A stretch of 64,000 nt of DNA. Origin: Streptomyces albireticuli (GTDB lineage Bacteria; Actinomycetota; Actinomycetes; Streptomycetales; Streptomycetaceae). The notes beneath the pieces were generated by a model. That model searched no databases and was not told the origin of the DNA. It saw only the letters and a program-made list of their open reading frames with translations. Of the stretch, positions 8,255 to 16,432 are shown piece by piece. The first letter of the stretch is position 1; each line of letters starts with the position of its first letter. The stretch is from positions 1,426,001 to 1,490,000 of the forward strand of contig NZ_CP021744.1 in the NCBI RefSeq assembly GCF_002192455.1, given 5' to 3'. A program made the position numbers and the translations under genes.

Positions 8255-8617
8255 ATGGCACAGCTCGTGAAGGACGTCATGACCCCGGCGATCGTGGCCG
8301 TGCACCCGGACGCGTCGCTGGTCGAGGCCGCGCAGCTGATGCGCTCCCAGGGTGTCGGCGATGTGATCGTCACGGAGGGCGGCCGGCTGCTCGGCGTGCT
8401 CACGGACCGGGACATCGCCCTGCGCGCGGTGGCGGACGGCGTGGATCCGCTGGCCGTCAGCTGCGAGTCGGTGTGCACGGCCGAACCGGTGACGGTGGGC
8501 CCGGAGGACGAGGTGTCCACGGCGGTGGGCCTGATGCGCCGGTACGCCGTGCGCCGGCTGCCCGTGGTCGAGCACGGCCGGCCGCTGGGCATGGTCAGCG
8601 CGAGCGACCTCGGCTGA
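8255..8617 (+). CDS. Two-CBS-domain (Bateman module) protein
   Basis: A 120-aa protein made only of a CBS pair. The first repeat covers residues ~8-55 (DVMTPAIVAVHPDASLVEAAQLM, then LLGVLTDRDIALRAVADG) and the second ~65-120 (EPVTVGPEDEVSTAVGLMRRYAVRRLPVVEHG, then MVSASDL). CBS pairs bind adenosyl ligands and regulate partners; no catalytic domain is attached, so it acts alone or on another protein. The ATG at 8255 has GAAGGAG about 7 nt upstream. The leader is purine-rich, with GAAGGACGA repeated at 8209 and 8223. Close relatives are common in Streptomyces stress regions. Confidence 0.85.
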   Translation: MAQLVKDVMTPAIVAVHPDASLVEAAQLMRSQGVGDVIVTEGGRLLGVLTDRDIALRAVADGVDPLAVSCESVCTAEPVTVGPEDEVSTAVGLMRRYAVRRLPVVEHGRPLGMVSASDLG

Positions 8618-8688
8618 CCGGGCCGTACGGGACGCGGCCGAAAGGGGGTGCTCCGCATCGAGCCGGGCCCAGGGGGTACACGGGATCC

Positions 8689-10173
8689 ATGCAGAAGGCA
8701 CGAGTACTGGGTTCCCTGGACCGGGCGGTCTTCCTGACGGTCGCGGCACGGCACTGGCCGGGCGGCGACCGCGTCCTGCCACGGCTGTCCCGCAGCGCGG
8801 ACCACGGGCTGCTGTGGTTCGGGCTGGCGGCGGGCGCCGCGGTGGTGGGCGGGCGGCCCGCGCGGCGCGCGGCGCTGCGCGGGGCGGTCTCGCTGGCCGT
8901 CGCGTCCGCGACCGTGAACACGATCGGCAAGCGGTCGGTGCGGCGCCTGCGCCCGGTGCTCGACGGCGTGCCGCTCGTCCGGCGGCTGTCCCGGCAGCCG
9001 ATCACGACGTCTTTCCCGTCCGGGCACTCGGCGTCGGCCGTCGCCTTCGCGACGGGTGTCGCCCTGGAGAACCGTGCCTGGGGCCTGGCGCTGGCCCCGC
9101 TGGCCGCTTCCGTGTGCTTCTCGCGCGTCTACACCGGGGTCCACTATCCGGGTGATGTCCTCGCGGGCGCGGCGCTGGGCGCGGGCGCGGCCTTCGCGGT
9201 GCGGGGCGTCGCCCCCACCCGCGCCCAGCTCGCGCCGCCGGCCCGGCCGAGGGCGGACGCCCCGGCGCTGCCCGGCGGCGAGGGCCTCGTCGTGGTGGCG
9301 AACGCGGGCTCCGGCCAGCGGACGGTGGCGTGGACGGACCCGGCGCAGGTCGTGCGCTCGGCGCTGCCGGGCGCCGAGGTCCTCGCGTGCGGCCAGGACG
9401 ACGGGGAGCCGCTGGAGAAGGTGCTGGAGACCGCGGCGTCCCGGGCGCGTGAACGCGGCGGCGCGCTGGGCGTGTTCGGCGGTGACGGCACCGTCAACGC
9501 GGCGGCGGCCGTCGCCAGGCGGTACGGGCTGCCGCTGGCGGTGCTGCCGGGCGGCACATACAACCACTTCGCCTACGACCTGGGCATCGAGACCCTGGCC
9601 GACGCCTCCCGGGCGGTGGAGACGGGCGAGGCCGTGGCCGTCGACATGGTGCGCTTCGGGGGCCCGGGCGAGGAGCGATGGTTCCTGAACACCTTCAGCA
9701 TCGGCGCCTATCCCGAGCTGGTGCGGGTGCGCGAGCGGTGGGCGCGGCGGATCGGCGCCTGGCCGGCCGGGGTGCTGGCGGCCGTGCACGTGCTGCGCAC
9801 GGCGCGACCGCTCCGGCTGGACGTCAACGGCCGGCCGCGGCGGGTGTGGCTGCTGTTCGCCGGTAACTGCGCGTACCGGGGGCTGGGGCTCGCCCCGGTG
9901 CGGCGGCACGACCTCGCGGACGGCGTGCTGGACGTCCGGCTGGTCTCCGGCGACCGGCTGGCCGGCACCCGGCTGCTGCTGGCCGCGCTGACGGGCGGCC
10001 TCAAGCACTCCCCCGTGCTGCGGACGTCCCGGGTGCGGCAGTTGCGCGTCGGCGGCGTCGCGCCCGGCACCCACCTCGCCTACGACGGGGAGATCGCCGA
10101 GGCCCCGGCGGAGCTGACGCTGCGGAAGGAGAACGAGGCGCTGGTCGTCTACCGGCTGCCGGCCGACTGGTGA
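8689..10173 (+). CDS. PAP2 phosphatase fused to a diacylglycerol kinase-like lipid kinase
   Basis: A 494-aa membrane-associated fusion. Residues ~1-190 are a PAP2 lipid phosphatase with the three signature blocks: KRSVRRLRP, PSGHSASAVAFA (catalytic His in the PSGH motif) and SRVYTGVHYPGDV. Residues ~200-490 are a DAGK-catalytic domain: VVVANAGSGQ, then FGGDGTVNAAAAVARRYGLPL with the GGDGT nucleotide loop, and a C-terminal beta domain with PGTHLAYDGEIAE. One polypeptide thus combines dephosphorylation of a phospholipid head with phosphorylation of a lipid alcohol. This fusion recurs in actinobacteria. Substrates are not fixed by the sequence. The ATG at 8689 is preceded by AGGGGGT. Confidence 0.88.
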   Translation: MQKARVLGSLDRAVFLTVAARHWPGGDRVLPRLSRSADHGLLWFGLAAGAAVVGGRPARRAALRGAVSLAVASATVNTIGKRSVRRLRPVLDGVPLVRRLSRQPITTSFPSGHSASAVAFATGVALENRAWGLALAPLAASVCFSRVYTGVHYPGDVLAGAALGAGAAFAVRGVAPTRAQLAPPARPRADAPALPGGEGLVVVANAGSGQRTVAWTDPAQVVRSALPGAEVLACGQDDGEPLEKVLETAASRARERGGALGVFGGDGTVNAAAAVARRYGLPLAVLPGGTYNHFAYDLGIETLADASRAVETGEAVAVDMVRFGGPGEERWFLNTFSIGAYPELVRVRERWARRIGAWPAGVLAAVHVLRTARPLRLDVNGRPRRVWLLFAGNCAYRGLGLAPVRRHDLADGVLDVRLVSGDRLAGTRLLLAALTGGLKHSPVLRTSRVRQLRVGGVAPGTHLAYDGEIAEAPAELTLRKENEALVVYRLPADW

Positions 10174-10340
10174 GCCGCCCGTGCCCGGATCACCCGGCGA
10201 CGGGCCCACGGTCACCGCGCGCGGCACGGTGAGCCGTTCGACCCCTCACCGCATCGGGTGAAGGGCCCTCGGCAGCCCTTCCGGAAGCGCCCGTGAGAGA
10301 TCCCCTTCCCTCGCCGACGCGTCCAACTAGCCTTGTTCCC

Positions 10341-10691
10341 ATGAACATTCTGGGGACTTCGCTACGGGTGTGCGTCGACGATCTGGAATCGGCGATCGGT
10401 GTCTACGAGCGTCTGACCGGGGCCGAGGCGATGCGCTTCCGGCGCGCCGGGGTGAGCGTCGCGGCGGTCGGCTGCTTCTTCCTGATGAGCGGGCCGGAGC
10501 GGGAGCTCTCGGTGCTGCGGAACATCACGGCGACCATCGCGGTGACGGACGTCGACGAGGCGCTGGAGGACCTCCGGGCGGTCGGCGCGCAGATCATCGC
10601 CGGGCCCGTGCCGACGCCCATCGGGCGCAACCTGGTGGCGCGCCACCCGGACGGGTCGGTCTTCGAGTACGTCGACCGCAAACCCGGTTAG
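10341..10691 (+). CDS. VOC (glyoxalase/bleomycin-resistance fold) family protein
   Basis: A 116-aa single VOC domain with two beta-alpha-beta-beta-beta modules: LRVCVDDLESAIGVYERLTGAEA and IAVTDVDEALEDLRAVGAQI, ending in ARHPDGSVFEYVDRKPG. Such proteins bind a metal or small ligand; the function here is unknown. There is no Shine-Dalgarno sequence before the ATG at 10341. A TAGCCT hexamer at 10328-10333 is placed right for transcription starting at or next to the ATG, so the mRNA may be leaderless. The gene stands alone and ends at a strong hairpin shared with the convergent DUF5107 gene. Confidence 0.8.
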   Translation: MNILGTSLRVCVDDLESAIGVYERLTGAEAMRFRRAGVSVAAVGCFFLMSGPERELSVLRNITATIAVTDVDEALEDLRAVGAQIIAGPVPTPIGRNLVARHPDGSVFEYVDRKPG

Positions 10692-10698
10692 GGACGGT

Positions 10699-10738
10699 GA
10701 CGGGCCGGGGTTCCGGTGCGCCGGTACCCCGGCCCGTC
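10699..10738. terminator. Bidirectional terminator hairpin between VOC and DUF5107 genes
   Basis: 18-bp stem (10699-10716 with 10721-10738, one mismatch) and a 4-nt TGCG loop, between two convergent stop codons. No T-run, as is usual in this GC-rich background. Confidence 0.75.
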
Positions 10739-10754
10739 GGGAAGCGCCGGTTCC

Positions 10755-12800
10755 TCAGCCCTCGGGGAGGCGTGCCGGCCGCATCCGGAAGTCGTACCGC
10801 CGGGGCAGCGGGTGCTCGGCGCGCGCCCGTGACCGGATCTCCTCCGTGACGGGACCGCCGTCGGCGAGCAGGAGCTCCGCCGCCGCGTACCAGGTGTCGG
10901 CGAGCGTCTCGTCGCCCTCCCGCAGGTCGTCGACCTCGAAGCCCTCGTCGAAGAGCGCCCGCGCGCCCGCCGCGTCGCCGCGCGCGAGGAGCACCCGGGC
11001 CCGCAGCAGGGTGAAGCGCCCCCGTGCCCGGACGGCCGGCCGCAGCCCGTCCAGGACGGCTCCGGCCTCGTCGGCGCGGCCCACCGCGAGCAGGGCCTCG
11101 GCGGTCTCCCGGCCGAGGGCCGCCGTCACGGCGGTCCAGGAGACACCGTCCCCCTGTTCCGCGCGGGCGCCCTCGAACGCCTGGAGGAAGCGGTCGGCGG
11201 CCCGCTCGGCGTGGCCGTCCGCCTGGTCGGCGACGGCGAGGCAGCGGGTCGACGGCCAGTGGCCGCCCCCGGTCTGCTCCCAGCTGCGGACGGCCTGCGA
11301 GCGGTCGCCCGCGTGCCAGCGCGCGACGCCCAGGTGGTAGTGGAGGTAGTGGTCCTGGAGGTCGTCGCCGGCCTCGGCCAGCTCCAGCAGGTCCCGCCAG
11401 TACGGCGACACCAGCGTCGGCCCGGGCGGCAGCGCCCGCGTCGGCGTGGGCAGGGAGCCCGAGCGCAGCAGGCTCAGCCAGGGCTCCTGCTCCTCACCCA
11501 GCGTCGCCGCGTCGAAGGGCGTGCCCGGCAGCTCGTACCGGCCCCGCTCGGCCTCCAGGGCGCCCCAGCCGGAGCCGGTGGCCAGGCTCTCCTTGGGGTC
11601 GAGGTCGGCGTACGGGCGCCAGGCGGCGTACGCCTCCGCCAGTCCGGCGCGCGGCAGGGCCGCCTCCAGGCGGGTCTCGACCTCGTCGCGGGCGGCCGCC
11701 CAGTCGGCGCCGTGCGCGCGCCCGGGGTCGGCGGTCAGCGGGCCGTACGCCTCCAGCCAGGCGAACTCCCCGCCCGCTTCCAGCCGGACGTGCTCCAGCT
11801 GGGTGCGGGCGAGGCCCGCCTGGATCTCGGCGTAGCCGCCCGTGCCGGGTTCGGTCAGCCACTCCTGCCAGCGCCGTCCGCCGGGTCCGGAGCCCCATAC
11901 GAAGAGCTTGCGGCCGCGCAGGAGGTCGGTCGAGGTCTGCACGAGGCCCGAGCCCTCCGCGTCGAGGGAGGCGATCCAGCGGCGTCCGGCGTCGGGCACG
12001 TCGTAGAAGAAGTCGGCGGCGTGCGTGCCGCGGAGCGGGTACGTGCGGTCGGCGCCCTCCCACTCCGGGACCGGGACCTTGCGCAGGGTGCGTTCGTAGC
12101 CGAAGCGCCAGGCCTCCTCCGCGGGGGCGAGGACGCGGGTGCCGGCGTCCTCGGGCACCGCGATGTTGGACCACCAGTAGACGGGCGCGGGGCGCTCGTG
12201 GGGGTTGCGGATCCGCACGCCCACGTAGAGGAAGTCGGAGTCGTCGGGCAGCCAGAGGTCGACCTGGAAGGGCAGGTCGCGCATCCGTTCCCACTCCCAC
12301 AGCCGCAGCATCGACCCGCCCCCGGGCGCGGGCACCCGGGCGGCGTGCAGCGGGGTCGTGGCCAGGGGTGAGTGGCCGGTGGCGCCGGTGTTCCACTCGA
12401 TGCCGCCGGAGAACCAGGCGCCGTTCAGCCCGAACTCGGCGGGCTGGAGCACCGGGTTGCGGTAGAGGAGCTGCCGCCCGGTCGGCTTGTGTTCGAGCGA
12501 GTGCACCCGGCCGCCGAGGCCGGGCAGGACCGTGGCGCGCAGCCGGTCGTTCTCGATGACGACCGCCTCGACGTCGGTGGGGACGCGCTCGCGGGTGTAG
12601 TTGTCGCGCCGCCGTACGGGCAGCACCGTGCGGAGCGGGGCGTAGCCGACCTGGCGGGCCATCGCGGCGGGCAGGGTGGCGCGCTGCGCGGCGTCGGGGC
12701 GGTGGGGTCTGAAGGGGGGCAGCAGCGCGGGCAGCGGGTTCTCGGGGCCCAGCGGGGCGGCGGGCAGGGACAGCACGGCACGTCGGATGGTCGTGGGCAC
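10755..12800 (-). CDS. DUF5107 domain protein with TPR-like C-terminus
   Basis: A 681-aa cytoplasmic protein. The first ~350 residues match the DUF5107 pattern: VVIENDRLRATVLPGLGGRVHSLEHKPTG, RNPVLQPAEFG, FSGGIEWNTGATGHSP. This is a beta-sandwich resembling aldose-epimerase and carbohydrate-active folds. The C-terminal third (from ~430) is helical with TPR-like repeats (LHYHLGVARWHAGDRSQAVRSWEQ; ARGDAAGARALFDEG). Family members are thought to be carbohydrate-related, but no activity can be claimed. GAGGTG 4 nt before the ATG at 12800 is a good RBS. The promoter side holds three direct repeats (see 12841-12877), suggesting specific regulation. Confidence 0.75.
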   Translation of the reverse strand: MPTTIRRAVLSLPAAPLGPENPLPALLPPFRPHRPDAAQRATLPAAMARQVGYAPLRTVLPVRRRDNYTRERVPTDVEAVVIENDRLRATVLPGLGGRVHSLEHKPTGRQLLYRNPVLQPAEFGLNGAWFSGGIEWNTGATGHSPLATTPLHAARVPAPGGGSMLRLWEWERMRDLPFQVDLWLPDDSDFLYVGVRIRNPHERPAPVYWWSNIAVPEDAGTRVLAPAEEAWRFGYERTLRKVPVPEWEGADRTYPLRGTHAADFFYDVPDAGRRWIASLDAEGSGLVQTSTDLLRGRKLFVWGSGPGGRRWQEWLTEPGTGGYAEIQAGLARTQLEHVRLEAGGEFAWLEAYGPLTADPGRAHGADWAAARDEVETRLEAALPRAGLAEAYAAWRPYADLDPKESLATGSGWGALEAERGRYELPGTPFDAATLGEEQEPWLSLLRSGSLPTPTRALPPGPTLVSPYWRDLLELAEAGDDLQDHYLHYHLGVARWHAGDRSQAVRSWEQTGGGHWPSTRCLAVADQADGHAERAADRFLQAFEGARAEQGDGVSWTAVTAALGRETAEALLAVGRADEAGAVLDGLRPAVRARGRFTLLRARVLLARGDAAGARALFDEGFEVDDLREGDETLADTWYAAAELLLADGGPVTEEIRSRARAEHPLPRRYDFRMRPARLPEG

Positions 12801-12840
12801 GGCACCTCGTTCTCTCGGACCCTGGTGGAGCTCTCGGCGT

Positions 12841-12877
12841 CTTTCGCTACGGCTTTCTCGGTACGGTTTTCGGTACG
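12841..12877 (-). promoter_or_regulatory. Three direct repeats upstream of the DUF5107 gene
   Basis: On the plus strand: CTTTCGCTACG (12841-12851), TTTCTCGGTACG (12854-12865) and TTTTCGGTACG (12867-12877). They are spaced about one helical turn apart, 40-77 bp upstream of the DUF5107 start. A cooperative regulator site is likely. Confidence 0.45.
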
Positions 12878-12892
12878 ACTTGTGTACGGCCC

Positions 12893-12908
12893 GGGAACCC
12901 GGGTTCCC
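12893..12908. terminator. Perfect 16-bp palindrome next to the acetyltransferase stop codon
   Basis: GGGAACCCGGGTTCCC directly abuts the stop of the minus-strand GNAT gene (12910). It may act as a short terminator or as an operator for the DUF5107 gene. Confidence 0.35.
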
Positions 12909-12909
12909 C

Positions 12910-13485
12910 CTAGGACTCGGGGAGCATGTCGGCGGTGATCGCCCAGCGTTCGTGGTCGCGCCAGGCGCCGTCGATGAAGAGGAAGCCGGGCGAGAACCCC
13001 TCCAGCCGGAAGCCGTGCCGCTTCACCAGCCGGAGTGACGCGGTGTTCCCCGGCTGGACGTTCGCCTCCAGGCGGTGCAGCCCCAACGGGCCGAAGGCGT
13101 GGCGCAGTACGAGCCCGAGGCCCTCGCCGAGGAGGCCGCGGCCCGCGGTGGGCGCGAAGGCGCCGTAGCCGAGCGCCCCGCACAGGAAGGCGCCGCGCAC
13201 GATGTTGTTGATGTTGACGAACCCGGCCTGGGTCTCGGCCGCGCCGTCCTCCCCGGGCAGGCAGACGAGGAATCCCACGCGCTGTTCGCCGTCCAGCCGG
13301 TCGGCGTAGGCGGTGAACGTCGCCTCCGTGTCGGGCATCGAGAGCCACGGCCGGTGCAGGTCTGTGCTGGCGCGCACCAGCCGGGTGAACTCCGGGCCGT
13401 CCGCGCGGGTGAGGGGGCGGATGGCGACGCGGGGCCCGCGGGCGAGGTAACGGCCGTCACCGGCCTCGGGATGATCAAGCACCAT
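12910..13485 (-). CDS. GNAT family N-acetyltransferase (RimJ/RimL-like)
   Basis: A 191-aa acetyltransferase. IRPLTRADGPEFTRLVRAS marks the first strand and helix. The acetyl-CoA-binding region is GLLGEGLGLVLRHAFGPLGLHRLEANVQPGNTASLRLVKRHGF, a typical RimJ/RimL pattern where N-terminal amines of proteins or small amines are acetylated. The acceptor is not predictable. The ATG at 13485 has GAGGAA very close (2-4 nt), which is tight, but there is no better start. The gene is monocistronic, with DUF5107 downstream on the same strand after 109 bp. Confidence 0.85.
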   Translation of the reverse strand: MVLDHPEAGDGRYLARGPRVAIRPLTRADGPEFTRLVRASTDLHRPWLSMPDTEATFTAYADRLDGEQRVGFLVCLPGEDGAAETQAGFVNINNIVRGAFLCGALGYGAFAPTAGRGLLGEGLGLVLRHAFGPLGLHRLEANVQPGNTASLRLVKRHGFRLEGFSPGFLFIDGAWRDHERWAITADMLPES

Positions 13486-13778
13486 TTCCTCATCGTACGG
13501 GCCGGGTGCGGCGTTGGGGGGTGCCCTGACCTCCCCGTTCCGGGGATCCGGAATCGCCCTCTCCCGGTACGCGAGGGCGCCGCGCGGGGCGCGGCACGGA
13601 AAACTCCCGTCGCGGGAGGGCGCATTCGACGACACCCGCCACAAACATCCGCGCCCCCGCGCGCCCCTCACGTACCACCCACCACCCCCTGTGACCGCAC
13701 GACCCCCCTCCGTAGCGTTAGGAGGCGGAACTTCCGCATCCCTTGGGTGGCCAAGGCATGCGGCAACAGGAGGTCGAG

Positions 13779-14162
13779 ATGAGACGACGCACCCCTATCC
13801 TCGCCATGACGGCCCTCGCGGCCCTCGCCGTCGGCACGGTCGCGGCCGCCGCGGACGGCCCCGAGGACAAGCCGGGAATCGTGGCGCCCAGCAAGCAGAA
13901 GGCCGAGCGGGACGCGGAGCCGCTGGCCGCGCACGGGCAGTTCTTCGGGGACTTCGTCACGGTGGAGCCGAACACGAACCGGTCGGCCACGGTGTCGTGC
14001 CCCACCGGCCAGGTGCCGACGGGCGGCGGGGGCACGACCAGCGCCATCCGGATCTTCTTCACCGACTCCTTCGCGAGCGGCAGGTCCTGGGTCGTCAGAG
14101 GCACGAACACCAACAGCGTGAACGAATCGATCAGGGCGTTCGTGGTGTGCACGACACCGTAG
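13779..14162 (+). CDS. Small secreted protein of unknown function
   Basis: A 127-aa precursor. Residues 1-28 are a Sec signal peptide (MRRRTPILAMTALAALAVGTVAAAA). The mature part has two cysteines, one in VSCPTGQVPTGGGG and one near the C-terminus in FVVCTTP, which could form a disulfide. The CPxGxxxxGGG element followed by strand-rich sequence is seen in other Streptomyces exported proteins of unknown role. AGGAGG 5 nt before the ATG at 13779 is a strong RBS, and decides this start over the ATG at 13743. No recognised enzyme signature. Confidence 0.75.
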   Translation: MRRRTPILAMTALAALAVGTVAAAADGPEDKPGIVAPSKQKAERDAEPLAAHGQFFGDFVTVEPNTNRSATVSCPTGQVPTGGGGTTSAIRIFFTDSFASGRSWVVRGTNTNSVNESIRAFVVCTTP

Positions 14163-14211
14163 CCCGATGACCCCCGGGTGCCGGGTCCCCCACCATCCGG
14201 CGCCCGGGACC

Positions 14212-14256
14212 GCCGGCCGCCCGCGCCCAGCCCCCCTTCGGGCGCGGGTGGCCGGC
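14212..14256. terminator. Terminator hairpin after the secreted-protein gene
   Basis: 16-bp stem (14212-14227 with 14241-14256, one G-T wobble) and a 13-nt loop, between the convergent secreted-protein and membrane-protein genes. Confidence 0.7.
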
Positions 14257-14315
14257 TCGACCGGCCACCGGGCCGGGCCCCGGCGGCCGACGTCCCCGCG
14301 TCAGGCGGGCCCGCG

Positions 14316-14867
14316 TCAGTAGTTGAAGGTCTCGAACCTGACCCGGGCGGTCCTCTCGCTTTCATAGACGACCGTCAGCTGGACGACGTCGGCGTTGGGG
14401 TGCGCGTCCGGGGGCTCGTCGACGTCCAGGACGACGCCGTCGAGGGTCGTCCGGATGCCGTCCGGGGTCTCCTTGTCGATCGAGCGGCTGCGGTCGCCGG
14501 GGTAGGCGGCGAGCCAGGCGTGGACGTCCGCGCGCGGCATGCGGAAGGTGCCGCGCATGTCGGGGCCCATGAGGGTGTCCTTCTTCTCGCAGTCCTCGTC
14601 CGTGGCGCGCTCGGGCAGCTCCCCGCCCGCGAACGACAGGGCCTTCGCGCAGCTGACGGAGGAGACGCCCTCCACCGGCCCCATGGACTCCAGCAGCCAC
14701 GCCCCGAGACCGAGGACGGAGGCGACGCCGAACAGGATCGAGCCCGCGGCGATGCCGACGACCCGCCAGGTCTCCGACGCGCCCGCGTGCCGGCGCCGCG
14801 CCGGGAGGGCCTTCGTCGGCGGGTGCGCCGGGAGGGCGGCCGAGGCCGTGCCGGGAGTCTCTGTCAC
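14316..14867 (-). CDS. Membrane-anchored hypothetical protein
   Basis: A 183-aa protein. The first ~33 residues are cytoplasmic and basic, then one transmembrane helix at ~36-58 (VVGIAAGSILFGVASVLGLGAWLL), then an extracytoplasmic domain of ~120 residues. That domain has two cysteines (VSSVSCAKAL and DEDCEKK) which may pair. The start is taken as GTG at 14867, since the ORF upstream overlaps the TetR gene and its promoter; the RBS is weak (ACAGGTAG). No family recognised. The TetR gene lies 68 bp upstream on the same strand. Confidence 0.6.
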   Translation of the reverse strand: MTETPGTASAALPAHPPTKALPARRRHAGASETWRVVGIAAGSILFGVASVLGLGAWLLESMGPVEGVSSVSCAKALSFAGGELPERATDEDCEKKDTLMGPDMRGTFRMPRADVHAWLAAYPGDRSRSIDKETPDGIRTTLDGVVLDVDEPPDAHPNADVVQLTVVYESERTARVRFETFNY

Positions 14868-14935
14868 CGCGCTACCTGTCTTCCGATGATCATTTGATCG
14901 GAAGACAAAGTATGACGTCCTGGTGACGCCGCAGG

Positions 14936-15586
14936 TCAGGCAGGGTCCGCCGAAGCCGCCCCGCTCCCCGGCCGGTTCCCGCCGCCCGGCAGCGGCCACA
15001 TCCGCGCGGCCGTCTCCGCGACGGCCTCCAGCTCCTCCCGCGCGGCGCCGTCGCGGGCCTGCTGCGACAGGCCCTGCATCATCGCGACGACACAGCGCGC
15101 CAGGGTGGCCGCGTCGGTGTCCGGCGGCAGCTCGCCCGCGGCGGCGCCGGCCCGCAGGCGGCGTTCGAACGCGGCGACGGTGGCGGCGCGGCGGGCACGC
15201 AGCAGCTCCTCCGCCTCGGCGGAGGAGGTGGTGCAGCCGGTGGCCGCCATGAGCGTCAGACAGCCGGTGGGGCGGCCGGGCTCGGTGTACTCGCGCGCGG
15301 CCTCGCGCAGGACCCGGCCCAGGGCGCCGAGCGCGGTCGGCTCCTCCGTCAGGGCGCGGCGGACGAAGTCGCCGTACGTCCGCCCGTAGGCCTCCACGAC
15401 CTCGGCGAAGAGCGCCTCCTTGTTGCCGAAGGCGGCGTAGAGGCTGGGCGGGGCGATGCCCATGGCGCGGGTCAGGTCGGCTACCGAGGTCGCCTCGTAA
15501 CCGTGCTCCCAGAAGGCGAGGGTCGCCGTTCTCAGGGCGGCCTCGCGGTCGAAGGAACGGGGGCGGCCACGCTGTCTCACTGCCAT
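14936..15586 (-). CDS. TetR/AcrR family repressor, divergent from an SDR gene
   Basis: A 216-aa TetR regulator. The N-terminal HTH is clear: RGRPRSFDREAALRTATLAFWEHGYEATSVADLTRAMGIAPPSLYAAFGNKEALF. The C-terminal ligand domain contains PTGCLTLMAATGC, a signature of the subgroup that controls divergent SDRs and other oxidoreductases. It is divergent from the SDR gene with 78 bp between the starts. That spacer contains a perfect TAGCGATCGCTA palindrome plus an imperfect copy. The simplest model is autorepression and repression of the SDR, relieved by the SDR substrate or a related small molecule. Confidence 0.88.
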   Translation of the reverse strand: MAVRQRGRPRSFDREAALRTATLAFWEHGYEATSVADLTRAMGIAPPSLYAAFGNKEALFAEVVEAYGRTYGDFVRRALTEEPTALGALGRVLREAAREYTEPGRPTGCLTLMAATGCTTSSAEAEELLRARRAATVAAFERRLRAGAAAGELPPDTDAATLARCVVAMMQGLSQQARDGAAREELEAVAETAARMWPLPGGGNRPGSGAASADPA

Positions 15587-15598
15587 GAATGAATTCTA

Positions 15599-15646
15599 TA
15601 TCGACCGCTAACCATTGTGTTATGGTCCGCCGTATAGCGATCGCTA
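15599..15646. promoter_or_regulatory. Operator pair in the TetR-SDR divergent promoter
   Basis: TAGCGATCGCTA at 15635-15646 is a perfect 12-bp palindrome; TATCGACCGCTA at 15599-15610 matches it at 10 of 12 positions. They flank the AT-rich spacer between the two divergent starts. Confidence 0.65.
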
Positions 15647-15664
15647 CAGAAGGGGAGCAGTGCC

Positions 15665-16432
15665 ATGGGTGCACTTACGGGTAAGACCGCCCTCGTCACC
15701 GGCGCGAGCCGGGGCATCGGCCGGGCCATCGCCGAGCGACTGGCCGCCGACGGAGCCCGGGTCGGCGTGCACTACGGCAGCAACGACGACGCCGCCAAGG
15801 CCGTGGTGGCGGCGATCCAGGACGCCGGCGGCGAGGCCTTCGCGATCCGTGCCGAGCTGGGCGTCCCCGGCGACGCGGCGGCGCTGTGGGCGGAGTTCGA
15901 CCGGCACGCCGACGGGCTGGACATCCTCGTCAACAACGCCGGCGTCGGGCTGCTCGCCCCCGTCGAGGGCGTGCAGGAGGCGGACTTCGACCGCGTCTTC
16001 GCGGTCAACGTCAAGTCCCTGTTCTTCGTCACCCAGCAGGCGCTCGGCCGGCTGCGCGACGGCGGGCGGATCATCAACCTCTCCAGCGCCACCACCCGGA
16101 TCGCCATGCCGAACATCGTGGCGTACTCGGCCACCAAGGGCGCGATCGACACCCTGACCCTGACGCTCGCCGAGGCGCTGGCGCCCCGGGGCATCACGGT
16201 GAACGCGGTGGCGCCCGGCATCATCGAGACGGAGTTCAACCCGTGGCTCGCGATACCGGAGATGCGCGCCACGGCCGAGAGCTGGTCGGCCCTGGGCCGG
16301 ACCGGCACGCCCGCCGACGTGGCCGGCCTGGCGGCGTTCCTGGCCTCGGAGGCCGCGGGCTGGACGACCGGCCAGATCATCGACGTCAGCGGCGGCTCGG
16401 CCCTGGGCAACGGACCGTCGGCCAAGCGCTGA
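15665..16432 (+). CDS. SDR family NAD(P)-dependent oxidoreductase (FabG-like)
   Basis: A 255-aa classical short-chain dehydrogenase. Cofactor loop TGASRGIGRAIAERL at the N-terminus, NNAG at ~97, catalytic Ser in INLSSATTRIA, and the YSATK Tyr/Lys pair at ~155. The C-terminal GIIETEFNP and ASEAAGWTTGQIIDVSGG are standard. The glycine-rich loop followed by VGVHYGSND suggests an NADPH-preferring enzyme, but that is a weak call. Substrate unknown. GGGGAG 7 nt before the ATG. Control is probably by the divergent TetR repressor, and a strong terminator follows the stop. Confidence 0.9.
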   Translation: MGALTGKTALVTGASRGIGRAIAERLAADGARVGVHYGSNDDAAKAVVAAIQDAGGEAFAIRAELGVPGDAAALWAEFDRHADGLDILVNNAGVGLLAPVEGVQEADFDRVFAVNVKSLFFVTQQALGRLRDGGRIINLSSATTRIAMPNIVAYSATKGAIDTLTLTLAEALAPRGITVNAVAPGIIETEFNPWLAIPEMRATAESWSALGRTGTPADVAGLAAFLASEAAGWTTGQIIDVSGGSALGNGPSAKR

